The notes under the pieces were generated by a model. The model was not told the DNA's origin. It saw only the letters and a list, made by a program, of their open reading frames with translations, and searched no databases. Below, in pieces: positions 15,167 through 17,278 of a stretch of 17,278 nucleotides of DNA (position 1 is the first letter of the stretch; each line of letters begins with the position of its first letter). Location of the stretch: NCBI GenBank assembly GCA_002341165.1, contig DDNL01000068.1:1-17278 (forward strand). The letters are read 5' to 3'. The position numbers and the translations under genes were made by a program. This DNA is from Shewanellaceae bacterium UBA2521 (GTDB lineage Bacteria; Pseudomonadota; Gammaproteobacteria; Enterobacterales; Shewanellaceae).

Positions 15167-16128
15167 GCAAAGATTTGATGATGTTGCAGCACATTATTCT
15201 TTTGTTACAACAGCATGACTGTGCTATATCGTTACGAAAGTTATCACAAAAACTACCTTTGCCTGTACACGAAATAAAACAAAATATAAAAGTATGGCAA
15301 TCTTTTGGTGTAAACCTGTTTGAAAAGGAAGATATGGTTTTTTTGCTATCACCTGTATATCTTATTGATAGTGAGGCTTTAGCGCGTAAAATTGCTACAC
15401 CATTAGACTACTTTGATAGTTTACCTTCAACAAATGATTTTCTTCTTGGGCGATTAGCTGAGCTTGAATCGGGTCAACTTTGTATTGCAGAGCATCAGCA
15501 ATCAGGTCGAGGTCGTCGAGGCAAGCGTTGGTTTTCTCCTTACGGAGCACATTTATATCAGTCTATGTATTGGCGTAGTCAGCATGATGTTCAATATAAT
15601 TCTGCAGTTGGACTTGTTATCGGTATTGCCACTGCTCAGGCTTTGCACCAACTTGGTGTTTCTGGTGTTAAAGTAAAATGGCCTAATGATATTTATCGTG
15701 ATGGTTATAAATTAGCGGGTATTTTAGTTGAATCACAACAAGCACATGATGGTACTTGTCACCTGGTGATTGGGTTAGGTTTAAATATTTCAATGCCCAA
15801 TATTAGATGTAATATCGATCAGCCGTTTAGAGACTTAACCGATGTAGTTCAGGGCCAGCATACTAAAACAGATATTGCCTATGCTATGTGGAAAGCAATG
15901 ATGGCTGCTCTGACAGATTTTGAGAAGTATGGGCTGGCTCCTCTTTGTGCGCAGTGGAATAAATATGACTTGTTTTATGGTCAAAAGATTCAGTTGACAG
16001 AAGGGTGTCAGACATTAGTAGGCTATCATCGAGGAATTGATAACCAAGGGCGATTGCAGTTTGAATATGAGGATAAACTGAAAACCTATGACAGTGCACG
16101 AGTGAGTGTGCGGTTATTATCGCAGTAA
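15151..16128 (+). CDS. birA: Bifunctional biotin-protein ligase/biotin operon repressor
   Basis: A 325-residue protein. Residues about 10-70 form a winged helix-turn-helix (AISLRKLSQKLPLPVHEIKQNIKVWQSFGV) like the E. coli DNA-binding domain. The ligase domain has PSTNDFL, GRGRRGKRWFSP (119-130, the biotinyl-5'-AMP loop) and VKWPNDIY...KLAGILVE (about 174-194), then GLGLNIS and a C-terminal beta cap. It activates biotin and attaches it to carboxylase carrier protein; the HTH suggests it also represses biotin genes, none of which are in the window. GGAG at 15141-15144 is six bases before ATG. It overlaps the murB end by 16 bases and converges on coaA with a 12-base overlap of the two ends. Confidence 0.95.
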   Translation: MVSIVSKDLMMLQHIILLLQQHDCAISLRKLSQKLPLPVHEIKQNIKVWQSFGVNLFEKEDMVFLLSPVYLIDSEALARKIATPLDYFDSLPSTNDFLLGRLAELESGQLCIAEHQQSGRGRRGKRWFSPYGAHLYQSMYWRSQHDVQYNSAVGLVIGIATAQALHQLGVSGVKVKWPNDIYRDGYKLAGILVESQQAHDGTCHLVIGLGLNISMPNIRCNIDQPFRDLTDVVQGQHTKTDIAYAMWKAMMAALTDFEKYGLAPLCAQWNKYDLFYGQKIQLTEGCQTLVGYHRGIDNQGRLQFEYEDKLKTYDSARVSVRLLSQ

Positions 16129-17007
16129 TACATCCTGAATATGGTGCGCTTCATCTTTGATTAGAATGATATCTGCTAGGTGCTTGCTTGGTAAAATATG
16201 ATTTTCTAAATTCATGCCATTTATTGCGTCCCAGAAACTATGAGCTTTATCATATGCTTGGGCTTCAGTTAAGGCTGAAAAAGCATGAAAGTAGCTTTTG
16301 CTGTCTTGGAACGTGGTTTTATAAGCATGCATGAATCGATTAATATACCATTGTTTAATACAAGAAGTGGGTGCATCGATGTAGATAATGTCATCAAAAA
16401 AATCAGTGACACAAACCCCTTCATGTTGTTGCCTCTGTAACAAATTAAGCCCCTCAATAATTATGATGTCGGGCTGACAAACAGTGTGCTTCTGATTGGC
16501 TAATATATCGTAAATTTCATGGGAATAGATAGGTACCTCTATTGCACTTTGGTTTTGATGCAAAGCTTGTAAAAATGCAATGATTTGTGGCACATCATAA
16601 CTTTCAGGAAACCCCTTCTTAGTGAGTAAATCTTTTTGTTTTAAAACAGCAAGAGGATAAATGAAGCTATCTGTTGATATGAGATCGACCGACGAGCCAC
16701 TGTTTAAGTGCCTGAGAATTTTTTGAATCAAAATCGATGTTGTTGTTTTACCCGCCGAGACGCTGCCACATACACCTAGTATGAAGGGTCTTTGCTTGAG
16801 TACGTTTTTGCTTTGCTCAATACGTGAGTTAATGAGGCTAGTAAAAGGTATGAGTCTATTGCTTATCTCATCCAAGCATAACTGGGAATGCTCCTCGATT
16901 AATTTTTTCTTTAGCTTTTCTTTTTCCGGTAAAGGAAATGCTTGTTGAAAGTGCATCCATTGCTGCGTGCTTAATGTTTTAAAGTCACAAAGGGATGAGC
17001 CTGTCAT
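16117..17007 (-). CDS. coaA: Pantothenate kinase, type I
   Basis: A 296-residue kinase that phosphorylates pantothenate, the first step of coenzyme A synthesis. The P-loop GVCGSVSAGKTTT is at about 78-90 (E. coli GSVAVGKSTT). DLISTDSFIYPLAVL, GFPESYDVPQIIAFLQ, IIIEGLNLLQ, IDAPTSCIKQWYINRF and NLENHILPSKHLADIILIK match the family along its whole length. It is about 20 residues shorter than E. coli CoaA (316), mostly at the N-terminus. AAGGA stands about ten bases before the ATG at 17007. The order murB-birA, convergent coaA, then tRNA-Thr is the same as in E. coli. Confidence 0.96.
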   Translation of the reverse strand: MTGSSLCDFKTLSTQQWMHFQQAFPLPEKEKLKKKLIEEHSQLCLDEISNRLIPFTSLINSRIEQSKNVLKQRPFILGVCGSVSAGKTTTSILIQKILRHLNSGSSVDLISTDSFIYPLAVLKQKDLLTKKGFPESYDVPQIIAFLQALHQNQSAIEVPIYSHEIYDILANQKHTVCQPDIIIIEGLNLLQRQQHEGVCVTDFFDDIIYIDAPTSCIKQWYINRFMHAYKTTFQDSKSYFHAFSALTEAQAYDKAHSFWDAINGMNLENHILPSKHLADIILIKDEAHHIQDVLLR

Positions 17008-17191
17008 GATTTTGTAATCCTTGAACTAATCGGTAATTTAAATTTGGGCAACCATACATGAAGCTAAATCAATACACAATCTTTGTTAGCTTGCTTTATG
17101 ACTTGAGTACAATAAATCGCTTAAATTTAACGCATATTGGTTGATAAATGCACGCTTGGTTATTTTTTTTGTTAATTTGATCATTTAAAGC

Positions 17192-17220
17192 TTGCACTTG
17201 TCTCTACATTTTTCTATTAT
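17192..17220 (+). promoter_or_regulatory. tRNA operon promoter with GC-rich discriminator
   Basis: TTGCAC (17192-17197) and TATTAT (17215-17220) are exactly 17 bases apart, 17 bases before the tRNA. The next bases, GCGCGACG, are a GC-rich discriminator, which is typical of stable-RNA promoters that are subject to stringent control. Confidence 0.75.
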
Positions 17221-17237
17221 GCGCGACGAAATGATGC

Positions 17238-17278
<41 letters not shown>

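Noticed and set aside
17061..17092. Inverted repeat AAGCTAA/TTAGCTT between coaA and the tRNA
   Set aside because: Seven-base arms with an 18-base loop, AT-rich and without a T run; no basis to call it a terminator or operator.

Overview
The window looks like chromosome of a low-GC gammaproteobacterium. The evidence is the enterobacterial-style gene neighbourhoods: gpmI-envC divergent from a yibN-like gene, secB and gpsA; then murB-birA converging on coaA, followed by a threonine tRNA whose visible half reads like the E. coli thrU type. Protein motifs (type I MurB, type I CoaA, EnvC, SecB) agree with this. The genus cannot be fixed from the sequence; an AT-rich lineage such as a Legionellales- or Thiotrichales-type bacterium is an inference only.

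Layout. The left edge (1-3400) is accessory-like and AT-rich. It starts with the terminator of a gene outside the window, then a Bor-family lipoprotein with its own terminator, a small putative membrane protein, and a compact three-gene operon: a VOC-fold protein, an unrecognised 244-residue protein and a TauE/SafE-type permease. From 3408 to 7208 there is a divergent pair. The minus strand carries an unusually large flagellin (910 residues) behind a sigma-28-like promoter. The plus strand carries a PAS-LuxR-type regulator. The shared intergenic region contains several palindromes and a direct repeat. No other flagellar gene is present.

From 7298 onward the content is mostly housekeeping: ETF-ubiquinone oxidoreductase (respiratory electron entry), EnvC-like divisome factor and phosphoglycerate mutase on the minus strand, then rhodanese-secB-gpsA on the plus strand (sulfur transfer, protein export, glycerol-3-phosphate synthesis). 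A 47-residue lipoprotein gene on the minus strand is followed by murB-birA (peptidoglycan precursor synthesis, biotin attachment) on the plus strand. CoaA (coenzyme A synthesis) converges on birA, and the window ends inside tRNA-Thr(UGU), which has a strong promoter.

Points most worth attention: the giant orphan flagellin with a 17-base palindrome at its predicted transcription start and a divergent PAS-HTH regulator; the VOC/unknown/TauE operon; the chromosomal Bor-like protein; and the absence of grxC between the yibN-like gene and secB. I saw no insertion sequence, CRISPR array, rRNA or integrase.
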